5,894 bases of DNA from an uncultured Ruminococcus sp. (GCA_937898375.1 CALEJX010000351.1:1-5894); one strand, 5' to 3'; positions 1 through 5,894 are shown, counted from the stretch's first letter. A program made the numbers and translations. Notes: a model not told the origin generated them from the letters alone.

Positions 1-1506
1 TACGCTTTCGATCTTGACCGCTTCACCGCTCTTTATATTGTCAACAGCTACCTCGTCGATAGGATCGTCAGCTAGCATACCGTCTGTCATTTCATCAACG
101 TGTGCGTGGAGCATTGGCAGAAGATCCGTTCTGCCTGCCTTGCTGATAGCGTCCATGCTCTGAATGACCATTTCACAAAGTCTTTTACTTGCGCCCATGA
201 TATTGGTAGGATTTACCGCCTTATCGGTGCTTATAAGCACAAATCTCTTTGTGCCGTGCTTCAAAGCGGCATAGGCTGTCTTGTATGTACCAACAACATT
301 GTTTTTGATAGCTTCGTTAGGGCTTGTTTCCATAAGCGGAACGTGCTTATGCGCCGCAGCGTGATACACGATATCAGGCTTGTATTTTTCAAAAACATCA
401 TTGATACGTCTGCTGTCACGAACAGAGCCGATAAGCGTAACAAGATTGAGCTTACTGCCATATTTACGTTTAAGCTCCTGCTCTATTTCATAAGCATTAT
501 TTTCATAGATATCAAATATGATAAGCTGTTTAGGCTCGTGATCTGCTATCTGTCTGCAAAGCTCGCTTCCGATAGAGCCACCGCCGCCTGTTACCAATAT
601 GGTCTTGCCTTTAAGGTGCTGGAAGATCTCATCCATGTTTACCCTGATAGGCTCTCTGCCGAGAAGATCCTCAACTGCAACAGGTCTCATTTTACTGAGA
701 AGCACTTCGCCGTTCGTTATCTGATAAACGCCCGGAAGTTGTTTCATCTCACAGCCTGTTTCCTTACAAATATTAAGAATATCTCTTTTATCCTCAGGTG
801 CAGCTGTTGGGATAGCGAAAAGTATCTGATCGATATTATACTTCTTGACGCTTTCCATAATGCAATCACGTCCGCCAACGATAGGAACGCCGCCTATATT
901 TCTGCCCCACTTATTAGGGTTGTCATCGATAATACAAAGCGGTCTTGCCTTAGTACGCTCTGACATAGTAAGCTCTTTAAGTATCATCTGACCTGAAGCG
1001 CCTGCTCCTATGACCATTGCGTTATGCACAGCCGATTGATTAGTTGCCTGCTTTGCCCTCAGGAGAGTGACATATCTATATGCAAAACGCACAGCCGTTA
1101 TAAGCACAAGCTGAGTGCCTGCGCCGACTATATAATAAGCTATAGGCATTCTCTTGAACAAAACTGTTATGCCCACGGCTTGAAAGATCGTGGTGACAAT
1201 AGAAGCGAGAAATATCCTAGAAAGCTCGCCGATACTTGCAAATCTCCACAAACTATTGTAAAGCTTGAATACAAAAAATACCACAACACAGAAAGCTGTG
1301 TATATAGGAGCAAACTTCACAAAAGCAAGCATATACTCCCGTGGAATTACAGAAAAAGTCAGGTCAAATCTGATGAAAAGTCCAAAAATATAGGACAAAT
1401 TCACAGCAATGATATCATAGAAACACAAAAAGAAAGCAATAAGCATCCAATGCTTTATCTTCTTGTTTTTCCACACCTGAGCTGTGTTTTCATTTGTTTT
1501 CTCCAT
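1..1506 (-). CDS. Membrane-bound nucleotide-sugar 4,6-dehydratase, FlaA1/CapD/WbpM type (3' end outside window)
   Basis: The reading frame stays open from ATG at 1506 to the left edge, giving 502 visible residues without a stop; family members are usually about 600 or more. The N-terminus has four hydrophobic segments (about 20-46, 59-83, 95-117, 121-141). Next comes a Rossmann-like domain with GAGASGQ (167-173), then the SDR catalytic domain with TGGGGSIGS (306-314), AAAHKHVPLME (383-393) and ISTDKAVNPTNIMGASKR (425-442). The catalytic triad reads S426, M437, K441: methionine replaces the usual SDR tyrosine, as known for long WbpM-type enzymes. The family makes UDP-4-keto-6-deoxy-HexNAc from UDP-GlcNAc at the membrane, a precursor of deoxy-amino sugars for surface glycans. 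Residues 456-502 appear to be an insert before the expected substrate-binding segment. The start is supported by GGAGG 12 nt upstream and an in-frame TGA two codons before the ATG. Exact product (dehydratase or epimerase) is inferred from family only. Confidence 0.93.
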   Translation of the reverse strand, partial: MEKTNENTAQVWKNKKIKHWMLIAFFLCFYDIIAVNLSYIFGLFIRFDLTFSVIPREYMLAFVKFAPIYTAFCVVVFFVFKLYNSLWRFASIGELSRIFLASIVTTIFQAVGITVLFKRMPIAYYIVGAGTQLVLITAVRFAYRYVTLLRAKQATNQSAVHNAMVIGAGASGQMILKELTMSERTKARPLCIIDDNPNKWGRNIGGVPIVGGRDCIMESVKKYNIDQILFAIPTAAPEDKRDILNICKETGCEMKQLPGVYQITNGEVLLSKMRPVAVEDLLGREPIRVNMDEIFQHLKGKTILVTGGGGSIGSELCRQIADHEPKQLIIFDIYENNAYEIEQELKRKYGSKLNLVTLIGSVRDSRRINDVFEKYKPDIVYHAAAHKHVPLMETSPNEAIKNNVVGTYKTAYAALKHGTKRFVLISTDKAVNPTNIMGASKRLCEMVIQSMDAISKAGRTDLLPMLHAHVDEMTDGMLADDPIDEVAVDNIKSGEAVKIESV

Positions 1507-1518
1507 AAATCAAACATA

Positions 1519-1523
1519 CCTCC
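1519..1523 (-). promoter_or_regulatory. Ribosome binding site of the dehydratase gene
   Basis: The minus strand reads GGAGG, with 12 nt to the ATG at 1506. The spacer is longer than usual. A second ATG at 1517 lies only 1 nt behind the site, too close to be used, and opens a 20-codon frame of no recognisable content. The ATG at 1506 is therefore preferred. Confidence 0.7.
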
Positions 1524-1620
1524 GCCCGCTAAAAGCAACGCCTTAAAAACAGCACCATATCCACCCCTTAATGGTCATAGCACTGAGTGGTTTATAATAT
1601 CATCAATATTTTTCCTATAC

Positions 1621-2325
1621 TTAAAAAGCAAACGTTCTCTCCTCGTCAGCCATTGCTGAAACGAGTATCTTATCAGAACGCCTTATATTTTCACTTCCTG
1701 ATCTTTTGGTTATCAGATCAAAATTTGGTTTTCTATCATCGAGGTTATGAGCGTCGCTGCCAAAAACGAAATCTCTGCCGCTTGAAATAAGCTTATTGGC
1801 AAAGCGTCTTGTGGCAAAATGCTCAAAAGCTTCAGCGTTTATTTGAAAAACTGCGTCAACAGACATCAGGTCTTTCAATTCTGCCTTTGTGTAAAATCCC
1901 ATATATCTATGTACATGAGCAATTATCGGCGTGAGCCTGTGTGAATTTGCTATCTCGTCGATCTCCTCAACGATCCAGCTGTTATACTGAGTGAACGGCG
2001 GCTCAAGAAGAATAAGCCTTGTTCCGCTGATACACAGCTTTTCAAGCCCGTCAAGTCCGCTTATACCCTTTTCTATGGCAACTTCTGCGCCAATATGTAT
2101 ATCAGTGACCGCCGGATCTGCCGCCATAAGCTTCTCATAAGCATTCTGTCGCTTGTAAAGATAACTGTCCAAGGAAGCTTCTCTGTGCAGATAAAAGTGC
2201 GGTGTTGCCACAATTATGCCTATGCCCTGCTGTTTCATCACTTTTATCATTTTAAGTGATGTTTTGATGCTGTCAGAGCCGTCATCAATGTTCGGCAGTA
2301 TGTGGCTGTGATAATCGGTAGTCAA
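1621..2325 (-). CDS. cpsB: PHP-family protein-tyrosine phosphatase, CpsB/YwqE type
   Basis: A 234-residue protein, close to the usual 240-250 for CpsB/YwqE. CpsB removes phosphate from the tyrosine tail of CpsD-type kinases and so controls capsule or exopolysaccharide output from the cytoplasm. It is a manganese-dependent PHP-fold enzyme, unrelated to low-molecular-weight phosphatases such as Wzb. The metal-binding set is complete by eye: HSH (H6, H8), D14/D15 in NIDDGS, H43 in ATPH, E81, E108 in LLEPP, H137 in IAHVHR, and D191 and H193 in GSDAH. The start codon is TTG. An in-frame TGA lies five codons upstream with no ATG or GTG between, GGAG sits 8 nt before the TTG, and the HSH motif starts at residue 6 as expected. 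It begins 19 nt after the stop of the kinase gene, its likely substrate, so the two are almost certainly co-transcribed. Confidence 0.95.
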   Translation of the reverse strand: MTTDYHSHILPNIDDGSDSIKTSLKMIKVMKQQGIGIIVATPHFYLHREASLDSYLYKRQNAYEKLMAADPAVTDIHIGAEVAIEKGISGLDGLEKLCISGTRLILLEPPFTQYNSWIVEEIDEIANSHRLTPIIAHVHRYMGFYTKAELKDLMSVDAVFQINAEAFEHFATRRFANKLISSGRDFVFGSDAHNLDDRKPNFDLITKRSGSENIRRSDKILVSAMADEERTFAF

Positions 2326-2333
2326 TCTTTTAT

Positions 2334-2337
2334 CTCC
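2334..2337 (-). promoter_or_regulatory. Ribosome binding site that fixes the TTG start of cpsB
   Basis: The minus strand reads GGAG followed by an 8-nt spacer and TTG at 2325. An ATG overlaps the site (2340-2338), but it opens only a five-codon frame ending in TGA. The TTG is therefore the credible start of the phosphatase. Confidence 0.75.
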
Positions 2338-2344
2338 ATGTCAT

Positions 2345-3847
2345 TTAGCTTTCGGCAGAAGCGTCCTTGCTGTCCTTTCCGCCGTATTTGTAGCTATAAT
2401 CATATTTATACTTGTAGCTGTACTTATATCCATAATGTGAGCCATTTTTTTTAGAAATGTCATTAAGAACAAATCCAAGAAGATTGCAATCGCCTATCTC
2501 AAGCTTCTTTATAGACTCCTCTATCTCCTGATATGTAGTTCTACCATATCTTGCTATGAGAAGAACACCTGCGACCTCATCAGCAAGGCTCATTACGTCA
2601 GTTACAGGAAGCAGCGGCGTGCCGTCGATAATAACATAATCATACTTCTGCTGTACAAGTTCAAGAAGCTCACGCATTTTCTCAGAAGCAAGAAGCTCTG
2701 ACGGGTTAGGAGGCAGTACACCTGATGTAAGCACTGCAAAATTGCCGTTCTTAGCTTCGTGTACACACTTATCAAAAGTGCTTTCACCACTGAGTATAGT
2801 CGAAAGACCAACATTGTTCTTCAGCTTGAAGTTTCTGTGCTGAACAGGCTTTCTCATATCGGCGTCAATAAGAAGCACCTTATTTTCAGTTTCAGCCATT
2901 GAAGCCGCAAGATTGGCAACTGTCACAGATTTGCCCTCGCTTGGGTTAGGGCTTGAAACGACCACTATCTTATTTCTTGTTGTAGAAAGCGTAAACATAA
3001 GATTGGTACGCATAGTTTTATAGTTCTCAACGATATTGAAAGGTATGTCCTTATTATTGAAGAGAAGCTGTTTCTTTCTTTCTGCAGATGAGCCTTCGTC
3101 CTTTTTGGAAACTTTGCCGCCTATATTCATTATCTCTCCAACGATAGGCTTCTGGAAGAAATCACCCAGCTCATCAGAGTTCTTTACGGTATTGTCGAAG
3201 AAATCAATAACGAGTATCACAAGAACAGCTATCATAAAGCCGCCAACAAAGCCTAGAGCAACATTCTTTGTTGTATTAGGAGAAACAGGGGTGTTATAGA
3301 CCTCAGCGTCGCCTATCTTTTCAACTGAGCCTGCTCCGATAACTCTTATAAGGAAGCTTGGTGCAACGTCAGCCATTATATTACAAAGGTCAGCAGAAAG
3401 CTGTGCGTTTGTTGTTGTTGCTGTTATCTGGAGTACCTCCGTCTGATTTACAGCGGTCATGCTGTAAGCGTTTCTCAGACCGTCATTTGAAACTCTTCCG
3501 CTTGTTACTGTAAAGTAAGGAGCGAGCTGTTCAGGAGTATACATTTCAAGAAGCTTGTCGCTTACTTCGTTCATTACAGGGTCGTCTGTAAGAATAACGA
3601 TGTAGGTCTGAACGAGCGATTTTGAAGCATTGATATCCTGCAAGTCAACGTTCGTCTTATCCTGACCTGTAGATTGATTATCAGCACTCTTTACATACAT
3701 TGAAATATGTGATTGATATTTCTCGCTCATAACAAACTTAGATACGAAAAGAGCAAGGATAGCACACACTATTGAAGCGGCGGCAATAAACCAAACTCTT
3801 CCCAACAAAAGAACCAGAAGATCCTTGATCGTGTAATTTTTTTTCAT
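2345..3847 (-). CDS. Fused Wzz-type chain-length regulator and BY-family tyrosine autokinase (CpsC-CpsD fusion)
   Basis: A 500-residue inner-membrane protein that couples polymer length control with tyrosine autophosphorylation. The N-terminal Wzz part has TM1 (about 18-38), an extracellular domain, a proline-containing stretch (TPVSPN, 186-191) and TM2 (about 195-217). The cytoplasmic kinase follows: oligomerisation motif E274-x2-K277-x2-R280 (family consensus EX2RX2R), Walker A PNPSEGKS (300-307, K306), Walker A' LLIDADMRKP (325-334), and Walker B VIIDGTP (405-411, D408). The tail 472-488 has nine tyrosines at every second position and is the presumed phosphorylation site. The length equals CpsC plus CpsD (about 230 each), far below Proteobacterial Wzc (about 720), so it resembles a direct join of the two Firmicute proteins. 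ATG at 3847 has AGGGTGA 9 nt upstream. It is the first gene after the promoter at 3912-3940 and is followed by its phosphatase. S303 replaces the glycine common in this Walker A. Confidence 0.95.
   Translation of the reverse strand: MKKNYTIKDLLVLLLGRVWFIAAASIVCAILALFVSKFVMSEKYQSHISMYVKSADNQSTGQDKTNVDLQDINASKSLVQTYIVILTDDPVMNEVSDKLLEMYTPEQLAPYFTVTSGRVSNDGLRNAYSMTAVNQTEVLQITATTTNAQLSADLCNIMADVAPSFLIRVIGAGSVEKIGDAEVYNTPVSPNTTKNVALGFVGGFMIAVLVILVIDFFDNTVKNSDELGDFFQKPIVGEIMNIGGKVSKKDEGSSAERKKQLLFNNKDIPFNIVENYKTMRTNLMFTLSTTRNKIVVVSSPNPSEGKSVTVANLAASMAETENKVLLIDADMRKPVQHRNFKLKNNVGLSTILSGESTFDKCVHEAKNGNFAVLTSGVLPPNPSELLASEKMRELLELVQQKYDYVIIDGTPLLPVTDVMSLADEVAGVLLIARYGRTTYQEIEESIKKLEIGDCNLLGFVLNDISKKNGSHYGYKYSYKYKYDYSYKYGGKDSKDASAES
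2384..2434 (-). repeat. Tyrosine-rich C-terminal tail of the BY-kinase (nine alternating tyrosines)
   Basis: Residues 472, 474, 476, 478, 480, 482, 484, 486 and 488 are all tyrosine, each separated by one residue (mostly Lys or Ser, also Gly and Asp). BY-kinases autophosphorylate in trans on such a C-terminal cluster, and CpsB removes the phosphates. TAT and TAC codons are mixed (five TAT, four TAC), so the pattern is not a fresh DNA-level tandem duplication. Confidence 0.9.
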
Positions 3848-3856
3848 TTGAATAAT

Positions 3857-3863
3857 TCACCCT
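3857..3863 (-). promoter_or_regulatory. Ribosome binding site of the Wzz/BY-kinase gene
   Basis: The minus strand reads AGGGTGA with a 9-nt spacer to ATG at 3847. Its GGTGA matches the 3' part of the ideal AGGAGGTGA. It is weaker than the GGAGG sites elsewhere in the window but well spaced. Confidence 0.65.
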
Positions 3864-3911
3864 ATTATTGATATTTTCGTTGATTTTCAAAAAATAAACC
3901 GTACAATAACA

Positions 3912-3940
3912 ATTTTATCATATTCTATTCAAAAAGTCAA
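3912..3940 (-). promoter_or_regulatory. Sigma-A type promoter of the polysaccharide operon
   Basis: On the minus strand, -35 TTGACT (3940-3935) and -10 TAAAAT (3917-3912) are separated by exactly 17 bp, and an extended -10 TG lies one base before the -10. Each hexamer differs from consensus by one base. Transcription should start near 3905-3903, giving a leader of about 58 nt before the kinase ATG. The surrounding spacer is about 24% GC, which may add UP-element activity. It is the only well-formed promoter I found, and it reads into the kinase, phosphatase and probably dehydratase genes. Confidence 0.8.
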
Positions 3941-3943
3941 CTT

Positions 3944-3958
3944 AAAACGATACGTTTT
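3944..3958. promoter_or_regulatory. Small dyad next to the -35 box, possible operator
   Basis: AAAACG (3944-3949) and its inverse CGTTTT (3953-3958) are separated by three bases and end 3 bp from the -35 box. The placement suits a regulator acting on the promoter. The arms are only 6 bp and AT-rich, so chance is a real alternative. In the plus direction the dyad is followed by a T-run and resembles a weak terminator, but no plus-strand gene would use it. Confidence 0.35.
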
Positions 3959-4002
3959 TTTGTATTTAAACAAATAAATGGATTTTTGTTGCAACTAACA
4001 AT

Positions 4003-4018
4003 AAAAACGACAAAAACG
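4003..4018. repeat. Direct repeat AAAAACG x2 upstream of the promoter
   Basis: Two copies of AAAAACG (4003-4009 and 4012-4018) stand 9 bp apart. The core AAAACG is shared with the dyad at 3944-3958, whose half-sites also start 9 bp apart. The repeat lies about 65 bp upstream of the -35 box. It could belong to the same binding array or simply reflect the AT-rich composition. Confidence 0.3.
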
Positions 4019-4047
4019 TTCAAGTATTTGTTGGAAAATTATATAAG

Positions 4048-4063
4048 CAGACAGCTTAGTCTG
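4048..4063 (-). terminator. Weak hairpin at the end of the yczE-like gene
   Basis: CAGAC and GTCTG form a 5-bp stem around a 6-nt loop that contains the TAA stop codon. On the minus strand the downstream tract is AT-rich (CTTATATAATTTT) but not a clean U-run. It could be a weak intrinsic terminator closing the MATE/yczE-like pair. The short stem makes partial read-through into the polysaccharide genes likely. Confidence 0.25.
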
Positions 4064-4718
4064 GACATTCTGCGGTCTTACCAAGTATCTTATCACGCTG
4101 TTCACCAAAAGCTTTATTTATAACGCCAAGCTCTGCACCCACAAGCACTGCCGCTATAACAGTTCCTGCGCCGACGCTGCCGAGACCATGCACCGCTATA
4201 AGACAGGTGACAGCCGATACTATGACCATTGAGCAATCAAAGCCTATCTTTACTTTAGAAAATTCGACTCCGCTCACCTGCGAAACAGCCTGCATTGCTC
4301 CCTCGCCTGCAAGTGGCATAAGGTCTGCGGGTAGATACATAAATATACCAAATGCAATGAACACTGTGCTTGCAAGCATCATCATGAGCCTTACAGGTAT
4401 ATTATCAGTTGCAGGCAGGAATGAAGCAAGATAGTTGCAGAATGTAGTGAAATATCCGAAAATTATTCCAACGATGACCTGCAATAGATTTATGTACTTG
4501 AATTTACTGCGCAAAAGAATTATCTGCGATGCCACCAATACGCAGTGGAAAATTATAGTCGCCTTGCCCATTTCAATGCCCCATACACAGGTCATTGTGT
4601 ATGGTATCGAGCTTACAGGGGACACGCCCATATTTGATTTGACTGACAGCGCAATGCCTATGGTCATAAGGAAAAGTCCTATGAAATACATAGGCACTCT
4701 TACTTTCATGTTTTTCAT
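4056..4718 (-). CDS. YczE/YitT-like multi-pass membrane protein (DUF6198 type), function unknown
   Basis: A 220-residue, strongly hydrophobic protein with about six predicted membrane segments (about 9-25, 53-70, 77-96, 112-129, 162-178, 182-200). The N-terminal signature GIALSVKSNMGVSPVSSIPY (21-40) and the glycine-rich GLGSVGAGTVIAAVLVG (178-194) are what I recognise from YczE-like/DUF6198 proteins. No biochemical activity is established for this group as far as I know, and transport is only a guess. The start at 4718 has a strong GGAGG with a 9-nt spacer. A second in-frame ATG at codon 4 would leave a longer spacer. The gene begins 2 nt after the MATE stop, and its ribosome binding site is formed by the last MATE codons, so the two proteins are probably made in concert. 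A 208-bp AT-rich spacer follows, which separates it from the polysaccharide operon. Confidence 0.82.
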   Translation of the reverse strand: MKNMKVRVPMYFIGLFLMTIGIALSVKSNMGVSPVSSIPYTMTCVWGIEMGKATIIFHCVLVASQIILLRSKFKYINLLQVIVGIIFGYFTTFCNYLASFLPATDNIPVRLMMMLASTVFIAFGIFMYLPADLMPLAGEGAMQAVSQVSGVEFSKVKIGFDCSMVIVSAVTCLIAVHGLGSVGAGTVIAAVLVGAELGVINKAFGEQRDKILGKTAECPD

Positions 4719-4720
4719 TT

Positions 4721-5894
4721 TTACTTTCCTCCAGCGGGCAATTTAGCCCTTTTATTCATATACACTATTCCAACAACATCAGCAAGCACCCAGCCTATGG
4801 GTATGGACAGCCATATACCGAACACACCTATAGCTTCAAAACCTGACAGAAAATACGCCAGCGCAACTCTCGTTCCAAGAGATATCACCGTCAGCACCAA
4901 TGACATTTCAGGGCGATTTATGCCACGATAGTAACCATAAAGCAGGAACAAGATGCCGATTCCAACATAAAAAGAACCCTCCGTCACTAAATAACGGGAG
5001 CCTACTGCAATAATATCCGTTTTATCTGCGCTGACAAAAAGCCCCATGAGCTTCTCTGAAAAAACTGCAACGAAAACCGATACCGCCAAGCAGAAAGCCG
5101 CTGAAATGCCGCAAGAATATTTCACACAGCTTTTTATCCTGTCATACTTTCTAGCACCATAATTCTGTGATATAAACAAGGAAAAAGCGTTGCCAAACTC
5201 CTGCACAGGCATATAGGCTACAGTGTCAATCATCACGGCTACAGTAAAGGCTGCCATTACTGTTGTGCCAAAGCTGTTTACAAGACCTTGTATCATAAGT
5301 ATGCCGAAATTCATTACGGATTGCTGAACGGAAGCGGCGGTCGACATTCGCACAACTTCACCGAAGCGGCTATCTTTCCATGAATTTTTCTTGAAAGATA
5401 GCCGCAATATCGGCTCTTTAACAAGAGAGTAAATGCAAAGACCCACGTCAGACACAGCCTGCGCTATAACAGTGGCGTATGCCGCACCCTTTACGCCCAT
5501 ATCCAAACGAGCGACAAAAGTAATGTCAAGAACAACGTTCAGCACAGAACTGCTACCAAGAAAAATCAAAGGGGTCAGAGAATTGCCAAGCCCTCTCAGC
5601 ATGAAAGAATAGAAATTATATAGAAATATAAATATGATACCTGACAGGATAACTTTAACATAATCAGATGTCAGCGTCATTATTTTCACAGGCGTGCGCA
5701 GAAGCTTCAAAATACCACTGGAAAAGAACAGCGTAATAAGCTCTGTCACCAAAGCAACAGAGCCTATAAGCAGGAATGATATGTTAAGACAGCCTTTTAA
5801 TCGGCGTTCATTCCTCTCACCAAAGCAATAGGAAACAAGTGAACCGCTGCCCATGCACAGACCTATTATAATAGAATAAAGAAAAGTTGTTAGA
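4721..5894 (-). CDS. MATE-family multidrug/toxin efflux transporter (5' end outside window)
   Basis: The frame is open from the right edge to TAA at 4721-4723, giving about 390 visible residues; the family is usually 440-460, so some 50-70 N-terminal residues are missing. An internal ATG at 5854 is not the true start: the 13 codons before it encode a hydrophobic stretch (LTTFLYSIIIGLC) that continues into GSGSLVSYCFG, matching the conserved MATE region ahead of the first cytoplasmic loop. Other family marks, numbered from M5854, are RGLGNSLTP (87-95), LNVVLDITFV (105-114), GVKGAAYATVIAQ (120-132), the second-half QEFGNAFSLFISQNYGA (218-234) and GYYRGINRPE (307-316). About ten membrane segments are visible. 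MATE proteins export cationic drugs or metabolites using a sodium or proton gradient; the substrate cannot be read from sequence. They share the MOP superfamily with Wzx flippases, but these motifs favour MATE over Wzx. Confidence 0.92.
   Translation of the reverse strand, partial: LTTFLYSIIIGLCMGSGSLVSYCFGERNERRLKGCLNISFLLIGSVALVTELITLFFSSGILKLLRTPVKIMTLTSDYVKVILSGIIFIFLYNFYSFMLRGLGNSLTPLIFLGSSSVLNVVLDITFVARLDMGVKGAAYATVIAQAVSDVGLCIYSLVKEPILRLSFKKNSWKDSRFGEVVRMSTAASVQQSVMNFGILMIQGLVNSFGTTVMAAFTVAVMIDTVAYMPVQEFGNAFSLFISQNYGARKYDRIKSCVKYSCGISAAFCLAVSVFVAVFSEKLMGLFVSADKTDIIAVGSRYLVTEGSFYVGIGILFLLYGYYRGINRPEMSLVLTVISLGTRVALAYFLSGFEAIGVFGIWLSIPIGWVLADVVGIVYMNKRAKLPAGGK
4728..4732 (-). promoter_or_regulatory. 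Ribosome binding site of the yczE-like gene inside the MATE 3' end
   Basis: The minus strand reads GGAGG inside the GGA GGA codons encoding Gly375-Gly376 of the MATE protein (numbered from M5854), with 9 nt to ATG at 4718. The MATE stop codon lies between this site and the start, the usual layout for translational coupling or reinitiation. Confidence 0.85.

Noticed and set aside
100..963. Long plus-strand open frame (287 codons) opposite the dehydratase gene
   Set aside because: The minus-strand frame here encodes clear SDR motifs. The plus-strand product has no family resemblance and is rich in Cys, His, Ile and Arg, typical of an antisense shadow.
1455..1517. 20-codon frame starting at ATG 1517 that overlaps the dehydratase start, as a leader peptide
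   Set aside because: Its ATG lies only 1 nt after GGAGG, too close for initiation, and the peptide has no meaningful pattern.
1584..1620. Promoter in the gap before the dehydratase (TATTAT-like -10)
   Set aside because: At a 17-bp spacing the -35 position reads AAGTAT, far from TTGACA, and AT-rich text makes -10-like hexamers frequent.
1024..1659. Plus-strand open frame (211 codons) opposite the dehydratase N-terminus and the gap
   Set aside because: It has no recognisable domain and overlaps the membrane helices of the minus-strand gene. It has no plausible ribosome binding site or partner gene.
4207..4746. Two back-to-back plus-strand open frames opposite the yczE-like gene
   Set aside because: They mirror a hydrophobic minus-strand gene with a strong ribosome binding site and a recognisable family signature. 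Their own products match nothing I know.
5852..5854. ATG at 5854 as the start of a 377-residue MATE protein
   Set aside because: The frame continues upstream without a stop to the window edge, and the upstream codons encode expected MATE membrane sequence. The gene is cut by the window rather than starting here.
4721..5894. Wzx-type polysaccharide flippase
   Set aside because: It lies near polysaccharide genes and in the same superfamily, but the RGLGNSLTP, LNVVLD and QEFGNAFS-type motifs and the coupling to a YczE-like gene outside the operon fit MATE exporters better.

Overview
The window looks like chromosomal DNA from a low- to mid-GC Gram-positive of the Clostridia, probably a Ruminococcus-like gut bacterium. 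I infer this from the gene families, strong GGAGG ribosome binding sites, AGA-rich arginine codons and the CpsB/CpsD type of capsule control. I did no database comparison. All five genes lie on the minus strand, so transcription runs from right to left, and both outer genes are cut by the window edges.

Right part (4056-5894): an incomplete MATE-family exporter is followed after only 2 nt by a YczE/DUF6198-type membrane protein. The ribosome binding site of the second gene lies inside the last codons of the first, so they form a translationally coupled pair.

Centre (3848-4055): a 208-bp spacer of about 24% GC holds the best promoter in the window (TTGACT, 17 bp, TAAAAT, with an extended -10 TG). 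Just upstream of it is a cluster of AAAACG motifs that could be an operator.

Left part (1-3847): an exopolysaccharide or capsule operon. Its first gene encodes a CpsC (Wzz-type chain-length regulator) and CpsD (BY-kinase) fused in one chain, ending in nine tyrosines at alternating positions. Nineteen nucleotides later comes a PHP-type tyrosine phosphatase (CpsB) with a TTG start. After a 114-nt gap comes a membrane-anchored nucleotide-sugar 4,6-dehydratase of the FlaA1/CapD/WbpM type, whose C-terminus is outside the window.

Together the left genes form a control and precursor module. The kinase phosphorylates its own tyrosine tail, the phosphatase removes the phosphates, and cycling between the states tunes polymer export and length. 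The dehydratase supplies a deoxy-amino-sugar precursor. The glycosyltransferases, Wzx and Wzy would be expected beyond the left edge. I saw no tRNA, rRNA, CRISPR array or insertion sequence, and no evidence for an entirely new system. The most distinctive items are the tyrosine tail, the kinase fusion, the insert in the dehydratase and the promoter-proximal repeats.
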